A stretch of 64,000 nt of DNA from Sambucus nigra (Eukaryota > Streptophyta > Magnoliopsida > Dipsacales > Adoxaceae): positions 1,038,046-1,102,045 of the forward strand of contig OX422214.1 of NCBI GenBank assembly GCA_949130495.1. The letters are read 5' to 3'. The notes beneath the pieces were generated by a model, which was given only the letters and a program-made list of their open reading frames with translations, made no database searches and was not told the origin of the DNA. Positions 35,939 through 48,088 of the stretch are shown in pieces. Made by a program: the position numbers and the translations under genes. The first letter of the stretch is position 1. Each line of letters starts with the position of its first letter.

Positions 35939-37397
35939 CTTCGGTCGATTTTAAGAATATTGATTTTCGGACTAGTTTTATTTAAAAAAAAACGAAATAT
36001 CCGACAAGTTCAAAATTCCAGCAACAATTTTTTTTATTTATTTTCAGAATATAAAAAATAAAAAAAAAACAGTCGTAATATTCCAACAGCAATTTTTTTT
36101 TTCAAATAATAAAAAAAAAGATTTAAAGTCTTTTTGTAATTAAATAGTGTTTTTGACACTAGTTTTGTCATAAACCAACTAAAAATTTAAAAAATTCGAA
36201 ATTAATTTTTTTTTCTCCGAGAAATTTCCAGATTTTCATGTTTCTGTAATTTAAAAAAAAAATAAAATAAAAAAAAATTAGAATCTTTTTTCTTTTTTTT
36301 TAGTCATTTCAGTAGCATAATTTATATATATATATATTTTTCGGTATATAATTTTTTTTCCCCTCCATTCTTATAGTGTGTTTTTGGTTATTATTTGTTC
36401 TCTTTTGTTAGTGTACAAATTCCTTGTAAATGCATGCGTAAGTATTTTTGTATTTAATAATTTTTGCACTTTACGCTTGGTATATTTTTTTTTGTGTTCT
36501 TTTTCAGAAAAAAAAAACAAGAGTAGAAAAAAAAAGAAGGCGAAGAAAAAAAAAGAGGAGAAAAGAGAAAAATCCGAAAAAGCAAGCAACCGTGGTAAAA
36601 GCGCTGACGTTACTTGTGCAATCTTGCCACGCGCACAAGGTAATCTCGGAGACGACTGAAACGGAGGCGACGTTTCCCTCCAATCGACGTCAAATAAAAC
36701 TTCGGCCCGGCGTAAACAAGTGACCGTAAAAAGTCCACGCCGGAGGTAAGTCTTGTGTGCTCCTACATGAAACTATTTTCGCATATTTCAATAAGCACGT
36801 GCATAAGTTGACTTAAGGGCAAAACCCAATTTTAAGATAAGGTGGGGATTTAATCACCCCTCCTTGGCCCACAAATCATTAAGTTACCCGAGCATCTGCA
36901 TAACCCAAGCCATAATTTTAATTTAAAAAATATTAGACATTGGCCATAGGGTGTCACATAGCTCATAGGCATATTCTTTTCAAGGCTAGGATTAAAAGCT
37001 AATCCAAACACGGAATTTTCAAATCGATGCCATTTTGACCTTGACTAGGATTGGTGGTTTTTAATGAGTCTTCGTACCGACCACCTACCTGGAGGAAATA
37101 TTTGGTAATTGAGGCGATAGTCCGGAGTTGGTCGTCTTTTAAATTCTCCCTCGTCAAGAATTAGGAGCTCTTTAATTAGAGAGATTATTTCGGAGACCCA
37201 TTGTCGTCGAATAATCTCGGAAAACTAGATCTTAAAAATTGAACTTCCCCTCACCTAATTCAGATAAACTCAAATTGCTCTGTGTTAGCTTAGGAATTTT
37301 GTGGTCCTGTGTCAAATTATTTTCTTTTTAAATATATAAAAAAAATAATAATATATTAAAAAAATAAATAAAAAAAATAATCGAGTGAGTACGGTGT
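35939..37397 (+). other. Element D 5' leader, non-coding
   Basis: About 1.46 kb lies between the PBS and gag, with long A and T homopolymers (for example around 36050-36120 and 36240-36300) and a lysine-codon-like A-rich tract at 36500-36600. Frames here (36378-36723) are low-complexity products of the A-rich tract. No gene is supported. Confidence 0.6.
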
Positions 37398-38897
37398 ATG
37401 CTATGTTGGTGTCGAGATTCTACGGGTCGTTTAGCTGGAGTGGAGTCTAGTATTCCCGATACTATTATAGGTAGCACCTCGATTTTCACCGAAATGGGAG
37501 ATGAGCTAGCAACTCGTGCCCTAAAGGATTACGTGTATCCTAATAGGGCAAGTCAACCATCATGCATACTTCTTCCCCCACACAATGCAAACAATTTCGA
37601 GTTCAAGTCGGGAATAATTCATTTACTTCCCATCTTTCGAGGCATAGAAAAGGAGGACCCGTACCTCCATGTGCGTGAGTTTGAAGAAATTTGTGGAACG
37701 GTTAGGTTACAACAACTCACCGATGAGATTGTTAAACTAAAACTATTTCCATTTTCCTTGAAGGACAAAGCTAAGAGTTGGCTACTCTCACTTAAACCAA
37801 ATTCCATCACTACATGGAATCAGTTGAGTGTTGAATTTTTGCAAAATTTTTTCCCTAACCAAAAGACGGCGGCAATACGTCATGCCATCAATACTTTCAA
37901 TCAAAAAGAGGGAGAGACTTTATGTATGTACCTGGAAAGATTCAAGGACTTGCTCCTGCAATGTCCTCATCACGGAATCGAATTAGGTCGTCAAATTCAG
38001 ATTTTATATGAGGGTTTCGATTACACTACTCGATCTATGCTTGAACTTATGTGTAGTGGAGATCTTACAGAAAAGAGTGAGGCCGATGCATGGTCATTTT
38101 TAGAATCCGTTGCTCAAAAGTCCCAACGATGGGCACTGTAACAACCCGCCTAATAAGATACCGGGCGATCACTCCAATATTAAATTAAAACAGGAGTCAC
38201 ATATGGATCATCCTTAGCATCACTGTTGAAAATCCATTTAATTACTAATATCCTATTAGGTGGCCGTTAAAAACTTTTACTTAACTACATTTTTTAACGA
38301 ACAATTTAAAACATCCACAATTAAATGCGTAATGAACTGAAATGAAAATGAAAGGAATAAAGATAACCGAACAGTCGGTCCAAATATACAACCATATCGA
38401 ATGTTGTACTGAAAGAATAAATAAATGCAATTGAGCCATTGGCTCGAGTGTTTATACAATATCTCCTATCTAGAGTACAAGGAAAGAAACGTCTACCGAT
38501 AACCTGCAAGCATCCACAGCTGCTGCAGCAGACGTCTGACTCGAAAGAGTTTCCATCCAGGCGTCCCTGTGTCTGGACACCTATATATATATAGTAGAGA
38601 GAAAGAAAGGAGAGTAGACAAACGGGTCAGAGCCCGAATGTTTAGAAAATATTTTGCAAGTGCATAAATGCTTTATTTTTAGAAAAATAGTTTTATCTCA
38701 TATTTAAATTGGTATCGCACTCTCATGAGATACCCCTCACCTCTCCTCTAACAGTGCACACCTAGCGCATCCCTTTAAACCTCCTAGTTAAGCTACCCTG
38801 CTAAACTAATCTAATACCCAACCACTATCTAACCTAGATAGTCAAACAGATGTACTAAGGGCTAAACTTCACTCTAATCTCGACGCTATGCCATGTT

Positions 38898-39151
38898 CGT
38901 GCGTGGGGTGTCTCGCGAAGCGAAATCAAAACAAGGAACCCCCCCGATACACTACTATACAGCAAGGCCAATCTTTGAGATCCGCCAGTCCCTCAGTACA
39001 GAAAGATATATAATATATATAACATAAACATTTAATAATATTAGAGCACTAAGGATTAAAATTCTCCCCAGTCTCAACATAGTGCCATATTCGTGCGTGG
39101 TGTGTCTCGCGAAGCGAAATCCAAACAAGGAACCCCCCCGATACACTACTA
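38898..39151 (-). repeat. Two tandem copies of a conserved two-stem module in E
   Basis: Copies at 38898-38957 and 39091-39151 read, in sense, GTGTATCGGGGGGG, then TTCCTTGTTT, then TTTCGCTTCGCGAGA and CACCCCACGC. Single copies occur at 61036-61105, 57721-57780 and 63292-63351. Outer GGGGT/ACCCC and inner TCGC/GCGA can pair. Confidence 0.7.
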
Positions 39152-39315
39152 TGCGGCACGGTCGATCGTCGGGATTCATCAGACCCTCGGCACTCGATTT
39201 ATACATATACATACATCTACAATATACTTCCGGATAATATAAATATCTCCCGGACTGAGGATTACTTGATACATAAAGTATTTAAAAATACTTATCCTTT
39301 TCATTTCAAAAACTT

Positions 39316-39608
39316 CCATTTCCCTTCTCATATCCAGGAAATGTATTTATAAAAGCCAATTCATTATCATGAATTGCTTTAACAAACCATATACTTTTTG
39401 AAAGCCAATTTTATTAACATAAAATGCTTTTCCTTTATCAATTATCCCATTTCCCTTTTTATACTCAGGAAATGTATACAAAGACATTTTCATTATCATA
39501 AAAATGCTTTGATCAAAACATATGCTTCCACGTCCCTTCTTCCATCCGGGAAGTGTTACCGAAACCAATTTATATATAACCCATTTCCCTTCCTATATCC
39601 AGGAAATG
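39316..39608 (-). repeat. Four-unit CATTTCC...GGAAATG hairpin array in E
   Basis: Units lie at about 39316-39343, 39448-39476, 39530-39556 and 39580-39608. Each has arms CATTTCC and GGAAATG around a GGATATGAGAAG-like loop. The unit at 39530 is a divergent CACTTCCCGGATGG variant. The same order, variant included, is in LTR G at 60506-60779. Confidence 0.75.
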
Positions 39609-40287
39609 TAATTAAAGCAAGTCCATTATTATGAACTTCTTTAATAGAAACGCGTTCTAAGACCGCTCGTCCGGATTTCTCCACTGTGCGCGCCCCTAAA
39701 TGGCTATCATCTTCCAGGGCCTCCAAGACAACCTGGGATCCTATATCGAAAGACATCGGGAAGCGACCATGTGCCTGCGGGATAGTCAAGACCACACCCG
39801 GAATCTCCTAACCAGCGCAGAAAATATAACAACAAACGCTCACATGGCCTATAGGACTATATCCACCCTGCATCATTAGCCAGGGGGCTTCACCATACGA
39901 ACGCAACTTCCCTTATGATAGCGATTTAGAGAGGTGTGTAATCCATATTTTATTAATTACGAAAAACATTTCTCTTTCCATTTTGAAAATATTCATTTTT
40001 ATATTTTCAAAATCATTTCCATCATCATATATATATATACCTAAAACACACAGTATATACATATCCTATATATTCTTTCTAGAATGTATATAAACGGCCA
40101 TAGTGGCCTATATCATCTAGCGATGACCAAATACCCCAAAGATTCCCTCCAGGAATCGTAATCATGCATTCATAGTTGCATGATTCTAAATCCAAAGCAT
40201 TTCTTACTGTAAGAATCACTATATACTTCAATCCCATTCTAAGGATTTATTGGATATCTCCAATGACACTATTCTTCTCTAAGTGAA

Positions 40288-40330
<43 letters not shown>

Positions 40331-40778
40331 CCCAAATTATCCTAATTATCCCCTAGGATATACTTAACGATAATCGATATAATTATGCCTTCTATAAACA
40401 TAATTATATAGGCTTATATGCCTACGAGAATTATCCTCAGGATTTATCTCACCCGAACAACCTTAAACTTAATGGGTTAAGGATTTCATTTCCTTGAACC
40501 CCAAGACTACACCTAGTCCAATTAATTGTTTAGAAGTCCCCAATTGAAATTAGGAACCCTAATCCATAAATTTCTACAATTATTCTATTTTCCTCGAAAA
40601 TATAGATTAAGGGTTATATACTTAAAACCCTTACTTTACCCTCCTAAATTACCTTAATTTATGGACCATGAAGTCCTAAAAGGTCCCTTTGGTTATCACC
40701 TAATTAACCTCAAAGAAAGATGGAATGGAATCTATCTCATCCAAATCATCCTAAAGAAATTTTTCCTTTTCAGCAGGG

Positions 40779-40855
40779 GTCGATCGATCGACCCATGACC
40801 GTCGATCGATCGAAGGCTTCGATCGATCGATCCCCGAGGCTCGATCGATCGATCA
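40779..40855. repeat. TCGATCGATCGA palindrome cluster, solo LTR E
   Basis: Four words of the TCGATCGATCGA type lie in 77 bp, separated by short spacers (CCATGACCG, AGGCT, CCCCGAGGC). Confidence 0.85.
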
Positions 40856-41365
40856 AGTCGGGCAGCTTCTTCTCCGAGAAGCTGTTCGGCCATGGAAGCC
40901 TCCCCCAAGCTTCCATCTCTTCACCCGACGACCTACAACTTCTACCAACAATAATTACACCTATAATACAGGTCCTAAACATCCCAGGACCAGGAATCAC
41001 CCAATATTTTTGGTTAACTACTAGAATCTCCAATTTACCAATTTTAAGGGTTTATTCGTTTTATCTCCCGAAAACCCATTTTATCCACGAATACCCAACC
41101 CAAAATCATTAGGGTTTGTTATACCAACAATGATATGAGATATTTATGCTCAAAAATAAATAAAGCAAGTAAACACTTGCCTCGTGGATAAAATCCGACG
41201 TCCTCGAGCCGAATCCCGCGGAGGCCGGCCCGAATCTCCCCCTTTTTCTTCTTTTCTTACCTCTCTCTCTCTCTTCCCTCTCTTCTTTCTTCTTTTCTCC
41301 CTCTCTACCTCTATATATAGAGAGAAAAAGGGTTTTGTAAACGGAGTTGTAGAATCCCCGGGTTT

Positions 41366-42960
41366 TAATAATGGCAAAATTAAAATAGTAATTTCCTTTT
41401 TAAACAAATAAATGCGGAAGCGTTGAATACAAGTGATGGTTCAACAAAACAACAAGGCAGAGTTTTAATATCTTAAGAAACAAATTAAAACAACATAATT
41501 CAAGTCCTAGAATTTTCCTAAGTCATGATTAACAATTATATCCAAAGTTAGGCGAAACCAAATTAATGCAAGTGACTTGAATAAACCAATTTTACCCAAT
41601 ATTCAATTTAAGACCCAAATTAAATGAGTGTGATAATTAAACCCAATTTTATCTTGAAATTATCCTAAGCATGCGTTCTAAATTATTGTGCAAGATAAAA
41701 TAAACAAGGTCACACTACACCGCGATATACGAGGAAAAACCCACTAACGGGAAAAAACCTCGGGACGGCCCTAGCCTCAAATCCACTAAAAATGGTATTA
41801 CGAAATACAAGACAAAAGACTTACTTCCTAAACTCGAACCCTCTCAAGCCGTGATGCTCCTTCTTGTATCAACCTCCAATTAGCGGATAACCAACGGAGC
41901 TCCACCGTGGTCTCGAAATTCATCGATCGGGCAATTAGGCACACCGTCACCCTAACATGGAGCCTTTCTCCAAATGGGTAGAAATGAAACAAACTTCTCT
42001 TCAATTCGGTGTAGAGAAAAACCGGTGCCAAAACAATCTCCAAGCAATTGATATTTATATAGAAGCTTGGATAAACAATTGGGTGTAAACTAGAGTGTGT
42101 ATGAAATTTTTCTTGAAAGAATTACACTCAAAACATGAACATTTTCCTATGAATATTTTTGCTCTCAAACTCTCTCTAGGAGATAAACAAAGTTGGAAAA
42201 TTTGTCTTGGAAAATGTGTTTCCCGCACATAATATTGCATGAAAAATGTTGGTTGAAAACCAAGTGGAGGAGTGGGGAAAAACTGCAAAAAACTGCCAAA
42301 TAACTGTTCCCGCTGGAAGTTCGTTCGAACGAACTTGATTCTCATTCGAACGAGACTTCTAACGAGTGACCATCCTGGGCTCGTTAGAGGTTCGTTAGAT
42401 ACCTCGTTAGAACGAGAATTCGTTCGAACGACATATCGAACGACATATCGAACGACTGTCCAGTTAGGGTCGTTGGCAAAACTCGTTCGAACGAACATGG
42501 TTCGAACGACAAAACTCGTTCGAACGAAATCTGGTTCGAACGAAAAAACTCGTTCGAACGACATTTCAAACGAACAAACAGAAAGATTGAAAAATTCGAT
42601 TTTGGCCCAGAAACTTTTATAAACTTTTATATACTTATTTTTAAGTTTCTAATTGATTTTTTCTGAAAAATTAAATGCAGTTTTAATTCACCTAACACCC
42701 AATACACATTGTTCCAAGCTCCTATATACATATAAATACATTCATACCTTGGGAGCATGGAACCTAAGTTGATGACGTACAAACGAGGCACATAAACTAC
42801 GGCATGTTGATGATGCTTTATACTCTTTGCCGCTACGTCTTCAACAAACACTTCATAGGTCTTGAATATTACAATTAAATAAAGTCCTATGAATAAATGT
42901 TTTTGTCCGGAATTGAGCCAAAACTATAAGAGGACTCAATTGGAAATTTGTGTCCTTACA
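41366..42960 (-). mobile_element. Element F: putative solo LTR nested in E
   Basis: About 1.6 kb interrupts the E LTR. In minus-strand sense it starts TGTAAGGACACAAATTTCC at 42960. GGTTT at 41361-41365 and 42961-42965 is a candidate 5-bp target duplication. The left end does not finish in the usual CA with this placement, so the left border is tentative. A homologous copy begins near 63424. It contains a large TTCGAA palindrome cluster (42319-42576). No coding region was found, so superfamily assignment is open. Confidence 0.6.
42319..42576. repeat. TTCGAA-type palindrome cluster, element F
   Basis: Many TTCGTTCGAACGAA and CTCGTTCGAACGA words with CGAACGACATAT half-words lie in about 258 bp. 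The word is like that of element B although the surrounding sequence is unrelated. Confidence 0.85.
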
Positions 42961-44314
42961 GGTTTTAACCCTAAAAACCCAAAAATGACTCGTTTACCCA
43001 ATTACGAGCCTATTTAACTCCAAAATTACCCGGAACTCCATCTCGACAATCGGACACTCTTTTCCGACTCTCTCGGACATTCCGAGACTCGTGGCGCAGT
43101 CGAAATTTCCATCCGAGGTACTTGACCGCAAATCACTATTCTAATCCAAAATAATTAAATGCGGTGTTCTACTCAAAATCTCACCTCTTTTGTCGCTATA
43201 CTCCACGGCGACATATAAATAAAATATTTCGACCTATATGGTCCCAAAATAATTTATAACACCCTTCGAAAATCATTAAAACCTCGAAAATCCAAGAAAT
43301 CACTATTTCGAGAAATTCTCCAAATTCCAAATTATACTTAATTATGGAATTTAATCATCTCCAAAAGGGCGGGTTATTACAGGCACCCCATCGGGATTCG
43401 AAGACCACCACAATTAATGAGGGTAATGCTCAACCAGAAGAACAAGGTTTTGAACTAGATGCCAAAGTGGCCACCTTGGCCCGTCGTTTAGAAGCCTTGG
43501 AAATGAGTAAAGAGGGTAACCGAGCCACACATGCCGTCGTGCAACATGTAGGGTCACCTATGTGTTTACTTTGCGATAGTTTCGACCACCTCTTCGAAAG
43601 TTGCCCCTCCCTTCAGGCCCATAAAGCTCTCACCGAGCAAGAAAATGCCCTCTATCAAAACAAGCCCAAGTACGACCCATTTTCCAACTCGTACAATCTA
43701 GGTTGGAAGGATCATCCCAACTTTTCATGGTCTAAAGGTCAATACCAGGGTAGTGGAGGTCAATCTTTAAGTAACCCACCCCCAGGTTTCCAAAAAAGCA
43801 CCCCCACACCATCGTTCCCTTCACCCCAAAAGATTCAATCCTTAGAAGAAACGATGAATTTACTTGCCCAAAGTACCCTGCAAGTCCAACAGACCACGCA
43901 AAGTGTCCTTTAATCCACACAACAAAACTTGCATGCTAACACCCAATCGATTGCCAAATTAGAGGTACAAGTGAGTCAACTAGCCAATGCTTTGAGCGAG
44001 AGAAATAAAGGAATGTTCCCAAGACAACCCGAGCCTAATCTTAAGGGTAACATGAGTATGTTGTCCAAGACAACACTAGCATGTCCACTACCCAAGAGCA
44101 TGCTAAGGCTATAATCACACTTAGGTCAGGTAAAGAAGTTGAGAATAATGTCTCACGACCCACCATGAGTGAATCCGAGAAAGGTAAGGAAAAGAAGGAC
44201 CCACCTTTGGATTCGCCTTCTTCCTCGCCCTCATCTTCTGAACCGTCTATTGAGACCTAAGTCCCAAAAGCTCCATTTCCACAACGTTTAGTGCCATAAA
44301 AGAAAAAGGCGCAA

Positions 44315-46789
44315 GTGGATAAAATGTTAGAAGTATTTAAGCACGTACAAATTAATATCCCGTTGCTTGATGTCATTCAACAAGTTCCATCCTACGCTAA
44401 ATTTTTGAAGGACCTTTGTACCTTCAAGAGAAGCACAAACGTACCCAAGAAAGCTTTTCTCGCCGAGCAAGCAAGCTCGATCATTTCTTATCGAACTCCC
44501 ATCAAGTATAAGGATCCCGGTACTCCGACGATCTCTATCAAGATAGGGGAGAACCTCATTGAGAAAGCCCTTCTAGATTTAGGAGCAAGCGTGAACCTTC
44601 TGCCCTACACCGTGTACGAGAAACTAGGTTTGGGGGAGTTGAAACCGACTAGGATTACCTTGTCCTTAGCCGACCGTTCTGTGAAAATTCTGAGAGGCAT
44701 TGTTGAGGACGTCCTAATTAAAGTGGGTGACTTTATATTTCCCGTCGACTTTGTTGTCTTGGACACCCAACAAGTGAAAAATCCTATGGCACAAATCCCT
44801 GTTATTTTGGGTCGTCCTTTCCTCGCCACATCTGATGCCGTCATTCGGTGTCGTAGCGGCCAATTGAACCTATCATTTGGAAACATGACTATGGATCTTA
44901 ATGTGTTCAATTTGGCCAAACAACCACCCAATGACGACGAACCCGTGGATGTCGACATGATTGATAGTATCGTCCGAGAGACTTTCGAGCAAACTTATAA
45001 TGACGACCCTTCAGCATCTTGTCTTGCCTTTTTTGGGTCCGAATTTGATGTCGAGCAGTCCATCGAAGAAGTCAATGCCCTCCTCGATTCCTCCCCTATC
45101 ATGGAAGTGGGAAATTGGAAGTCTAAACCTGAGCCCCTCTCACTTTCCATGTCACCTATTCCACCCTCGATTGAAAAAGCCCCCGAGCTTGAATTAAAAC
45201 CGTTACCAGAATCACTCGAGTATAGATTCTTAGGACCTTCTGATACCTTGCCTATTATCATAGCACCTGACCTAGATAAAGAACAGGAAGGTAAGTTGTT
45301 ACGTGTTCTCAGTGAACACAAAGAAGCCCTCGATTGGACCATGGCCGACATCAAAGGGATAAGTCCGTCAGTGTGCATGCACAGAATACACTTAGAAGAA
45401 AATGCTAAAAATTCTCGTGAAGCACAACGTAGACTTAACCCCATACTTAAAGAAGTCGTCCGAGCCGAGGTGCTCAAGTTGTTAGATGCGGGTATTATTT
45501 ACCCCATCTCTGATAGCCAATGGGTCAGTCCCATTCAGGTTGTTCCAAAGAAATCTGGTGTTATAGTGGTGAGAAATGATAATAATGAGTTAGTCCCCAC
45601 TAGGATGCAAACCGATTGGCATGTCTGTATAGACTATAGGAAGTTGAACACTATCTCACGGAAGGATCACTTTCCCCTTCCGTTCATAGACCAAATGCTT
45701 GAGAGATTAGCCTGTCACCCCTATTACCGTTTTCTCGACGGTTATTCCGGTTATAATCAAATTCCAATTATTCCCGAGGATCAAGAGAAAACCACATTCA
45801 CTTGTCCATTTGGTACTTTTGCTTATCGACGCATGCCCTTCGGGCTATGTAACGCACCCGCTACCTTTCAGCGGTGCATGATGAGTATCTTTTCGGACAT
45901 GGTTGAAAGGTTTCTTGAGGTTTTTATGGATGATTTCTCTGTGTTTGGGTCTAATTTTGATGAGTGCCTTCACCACCTTACCCTCGTTCTGAAGAGGTGT
46001 AAGGAAAAGAACCTTGTACTTAATTGGTTGAAGTGTCACTTCATGGTTCAACAAGGCATAGTATTAGGTCATATCATATCTGAAAAGGGTATCGAGGTTG
46101 ATAAGGCTAAAATTGATCTAATTTCTAATCTCCCACCCCCAAAAACTGTGCGTGAAATTCGATCATTCTTAGGACACGCCGGTTTTTATAGGAGATTCAT
46201 TAAGGATTTTAGTAAAATCTCTCGTCCTTTATGCAATCTTCTAGCCAAAGACACACCCTTTGAGTTCACCGATGATTGCCTTCAAGCCTTTGAGAGGCTA
46301 AAGAAGGAATTGACCTCAGCACCTATTATGCGACCCCCCGACTGGGGTCAACCTTTCGAAATCATGTGTGATGCTGCCGACTATTCACTAGGTGCGGTTC
46401 TGGGTCAGCGAGATGAGAAACTTCCTCATGTTATATACTATGCCAGCAGGACTCTTAACGATGCTCAATTGAATTATTCCACCACTGAGAAAGAGTTCTT
46501 GGATGTCGTATTCGCTCTAGAAAAGTTTAGGTCTTACTTGATAGGATCCAAAGTCATCATTTTCACCAATCACGCGGCCTTGCGACACCTTTTATCTAAA
46601 AAGGATGCTAAGGCCCGGCTCATTAGGTGGATCCTATTACTTCAAGAGTTTGACCTTGAAATTCGAGATAAAAAGGGTTGTGAGAATGTAGTGACAGATC
46701 ACCTATCTAGGTTGATCGTTGAATCTTCCAATGACTTATTGCCACTTAATGAGTCTTTCCCTGATGAGCAACTGTTCCTTATCAACTAA
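44315..46789 (+). CDS. pol: Element D pol, protease-RT-RNase H part (Athila type)
   Basis: This open frame of 824 codons starts in the linker upstream of protease, so its ATG is probably internal to the original gag-pol frame. Protease: LLDLGASVNLLPYTVYEKLG (near 44570), with D-L-G-A in place of the commoner DTGA or DSGA, then VILGRPFLAT. Reverse transcriptase: WHVCIDYRKLN (near 45619), MPFGLCNAPATFQRCM and the catalytic FMDD (near 45923). RNase H: CDAADYSLGAVLGQ (near 46370) and FTNHAALRHLLSKKDAK, where N replaces the usual D of FTDH. It ends in TAA at 46787, in frame with the integrase segment. Integrase sequence continues directly, so this is a nonsense mutation rather than a natural end. 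Neighbouring gag is broken; the copy is inactive. Confidence 0.9.
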   Translation: MDKMLEVFKHVQINIPLLDVIQQVPSYAKFLKDLCTFKRSTNVPKKAFLAEQASSIISYRTPIKYKDPGTPTISIKIGENLIEKALLDLGASVNLLPYTVYEKLGLGELKPTRITLSLADRSVKILRGIVEDVLIKVGDFIFPVDFVVLDTQQVKNPMAQIPVILGRPFLATSDAVIRCRSGQLNLSFGNMTMDLNVFNLAKQPPNDDEPVDVDMIDSIVRETFEQTYNDDPSASCLAFFGSEFDVEQSIEEVNALLDSSPIMEVGNWKSKPEPLSLSMSPIPPSIEKAPELELKPLPESLEYRFLGPSDTLPIIIAPDLDKEQEGKLLRVLSEHKEALDWTMADIKGISPSVCMHRIHLEENAKNSREAQRRLNPILKEVVRAEVLKLLDAGIIYPISDSQWVSPIQVVPKKSGVIVVRNDNNELVPTRMQTDWHVCIDYRKLNTISRKDHFPLPFIDQMLERLACHPYYRFLDGYSGYNQIPIIPEDQEKTTFTCPFGTFAYRRMPFGLCNAPATFQRCMMSIFSDMVERFLEVFMDDFSVFGSNFDECLHHLTLVLKRCKEKNLVLNWLKCHFMVQQGIVLGHIISEKGIEVDKAKIDLISNLPPPKTVREIRSFLGHAGFYRRFIKDFSKISRPLCNLLAKDTPFEFTDDCLQAFERLKKELTSAPIMRPPDWGQPFEIMCDAADYSLGAVLGQRDEKLPHVIYYASRTLNDAQLNYSTTEKEFLDVVFALEKFRSYLIGSKVIIFTNHAALRHLLSKKDAKARLIRWILLLQEFDLEIRDKKGCENVVTDHLSRLIVESSNDLLPLNESFPDEQLFLIN

Positions 46790-46810
46790 CTTTCGTGGTT
46801 CGCCGATATT

Positions 46811-48088
46811 GTGAACTATCTTGTGACGGGTGAAATGCCGCTGCATTGGTCTAAGCAAGATCGTTCTAAATTTTTAAAGGAAGCGAAGCATTTCTTTTGG
46901 GATGACCTATATCTTTTCAAGTATTGTCCCGATCAAATCATTCGAAAGTGTGTCCCCAATCACAAGATTCATAGCGTAATCTCTTTTTGCCATGACCAAG
47001 CTTGTGGAGGTCATTTCAGTACTAAGAAAACCGCTGCGAAAATTTTGCAGTGTGGATTCTATTGGCCCACCATTTTTCATGACTCCAATGACTATAGTAG
47101 CAGTTATGACCGATGCCAACGGTTAGGAAAGATCACTCGTAGGAATATGATGCCCTTAAGTCCCATATTGATTATTGAGGTTTTTGACTGTTGGGGCATT
47201 GATTTCATGGGTCCATTCCCGAAATCCTACGGTAATCTTTACATCCTTTTGGAAGTTGATTATGTGTCTAAGTGGGTCGAAGCTATACCGAGTCGGACAA
47301 ATGATCGCCATGTGGTAGTCAAATTTATTCGAGAAAATATTTTTTCCCGATTCGGTACACCTCGAGCCATCATTAGCGATCAAGGAATCCATTTCTGCAA
47401 TCGAACATTTGAGAGTCTCATGAAAAAGTATTCAGTCACGCATAAAGTAGGATGCTCTTATCATCCTCAAACCAGTGGACAAGTTGAAGTGTCTAATAGG
47501 AAAATCAAGCTAATAATCGAGAAAACAGTGAATCCAAATCGAAAGGGCTGGTCCTTACGGTTATTAGATGCACTGTGGGCTTATCGCACTGCGTATAAAA
47601 CCCCACTTTCTATGTCCCCGTATAGGCTTGTCTACGAAAAAGCCTGCCACCTTCCGGTAGAGTTAGAACACAAGGCCTATTGGGCCATTAAGACCTTTAA
47701 TTTCGATTTACCTGCTGTAGGAGAGGTCCAAAAACTCCAACTCAATGAGTTAGAGGAGATTCGGAATGATGCGTACGAAAACGCAAAATTGTATAAAGAA
47801 AAAATGAAAATGTTCCATGACAAGTCCATCCTACGGAAGTCATTTAAGCCTGGACAAAAAGTTCTCTTGTACAATTCTAGATTGCATATCTTTCCTGGTA
47901 AGTTAAGGTCTAGATGGTCCGGTCCCTTTATTGTTAGGATAGTCTACCCACATGGGGCGGTTGAGATAGAGAATCCTAAAAATGGTGAAATTTTCAAAGT
48001 TAATGGTCAAAGGTTGAAGCCATATCTAGAATTGCGAGATCGGGAAGTGGAGGACATTCTCCTCCAAGACCCGGTATACCACGAGTAA
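46811..48088 (+). CDS. pol: Element D integrase part of pol (Athila type), separated by one stop
   Basis: It is in the same frame as 44315-46789, eight codons after the TAA. The zinc-binding part (about 46980-47125) retains [10 protein letters not shown] but the CX2C is damaged: SYDRC with tyrosine where the first cysteine is expected. The catalytic core is complete in its key residues: D in [10 protein letters not shown] (near 47195), D in ISDQGIHF (near 47377) and E in [11 protein letters not shown] (near 47485). A C-terminal GPF-type segment ([10 protein letters not shown], near 47907) follows and the frame ends at 48086-48088. There is no chromodomain, as expected for Athila. Confidence 0.9.
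   Translation: MNYLVTGEMPLHWSKQDRSKFLKEAKHFFWDDLYLFKYCPDQIIRKCVPNHKIHSVISFCHDQACGGHFSTKKTAAKILQCGFYWPTIFHDSNDYSSSYDRCQRLGKITRRNMMPLSPILIIEVFDCWGIDFMGPFPKSYGNLYILLEVDYVSKWVEAIPSRTNDRHVVVKFIRENIFSRFGTPRAIISDQGIHFCNRTFESLMKKYSVTHKVGCSYHPQTSGQVEVSNRKIKLIIEKTVNPNRKGWSLRLLDALWAYRTAYKTPLSMSPYRLVYEKACHLPVELEHKAYWAIKTFNFDLPAVGEVQKLQLNELEEIRNDAYENAKLYKEKMKMFHDKSILRKSFKPGQKVLLYNSRLHIFPGKLRSRWSGPFIVRIVYPHGAVEIENPKNGEIFKVNGQRLKPYLELRDREVEDILLQDPVYHE

Larger units (their letters stand above)
38137..43381 (-). mobile_element. Element E: solo LTR of a chromovirus-like family, with F nested
   Basis: The termini are TGTAACAACCCGCC (plus, left) and GGCGGGTTATTACA (right), flanked by the GGCAC duplication at 38132-38136 and 43382-43386. 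There is no PBS, polypurine tract or coding sequence, so it is a solo LTR left by LTR-LTR recombination, about 3.65 kb without F. In minus-strand order it carries GGCAAGTG (41174-41181), palindrome cluster (40779-40855), GCTATCA module (39899-39922), a CATTTCC hairpin array (39316-39608), two copies of the TTCCTTGTTT two-stem module (38898-38957, 39091-39151), the donor-like GAGAG|GTGAG (about 38740) and the inverse of GGGCTCTGACCC (about 38625). A good TATA box, TCTATATATAGAG, lies at about 41311-41323, followed on the minus strand by a GA-rich leader. Confidence 0.92.
37398..44314 (+). pseudogene. gag: Element D gag, split by solo LTR E and broken by a stop and frameshift
   Basis: The N-terminal part (37398-38136) has the Retrotrans_gag core typical of Athila (YLHVREFEEIC, LLSLKPNSI, FLQNFFP, YLERFKDLL); the start may be the later ATG at 37494. 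After E, the frame resumes in phase at 43387 once one copy of the GGCAC duplication is discounted. The C-terminal part has a perfect CX2CX4HX4C knuckle (CLLCDSFDHLFESC, 43563-43604) and the Athila-typical segment around DHPNFSW. TAA at 43911 stops it in frame, a short frame follows to 44114, and a frameshift near 44050-44080 precedes the linker to protease. More stops follow before 44315. Confidence 0.88.

Noticed and set aside
36378..36723. Lysine-rich frames in the D leader
   Set aside because: They are low-complexity products of A-rich sequence in the non-coding leader.
38137..43381. E as a complete element with internal coding region
   Set aside because: There is no PBS, polypurine tract or coding sequence. 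One set of LTR ends with the GGCAC duplication shows a solo LTR plus the F insertion.
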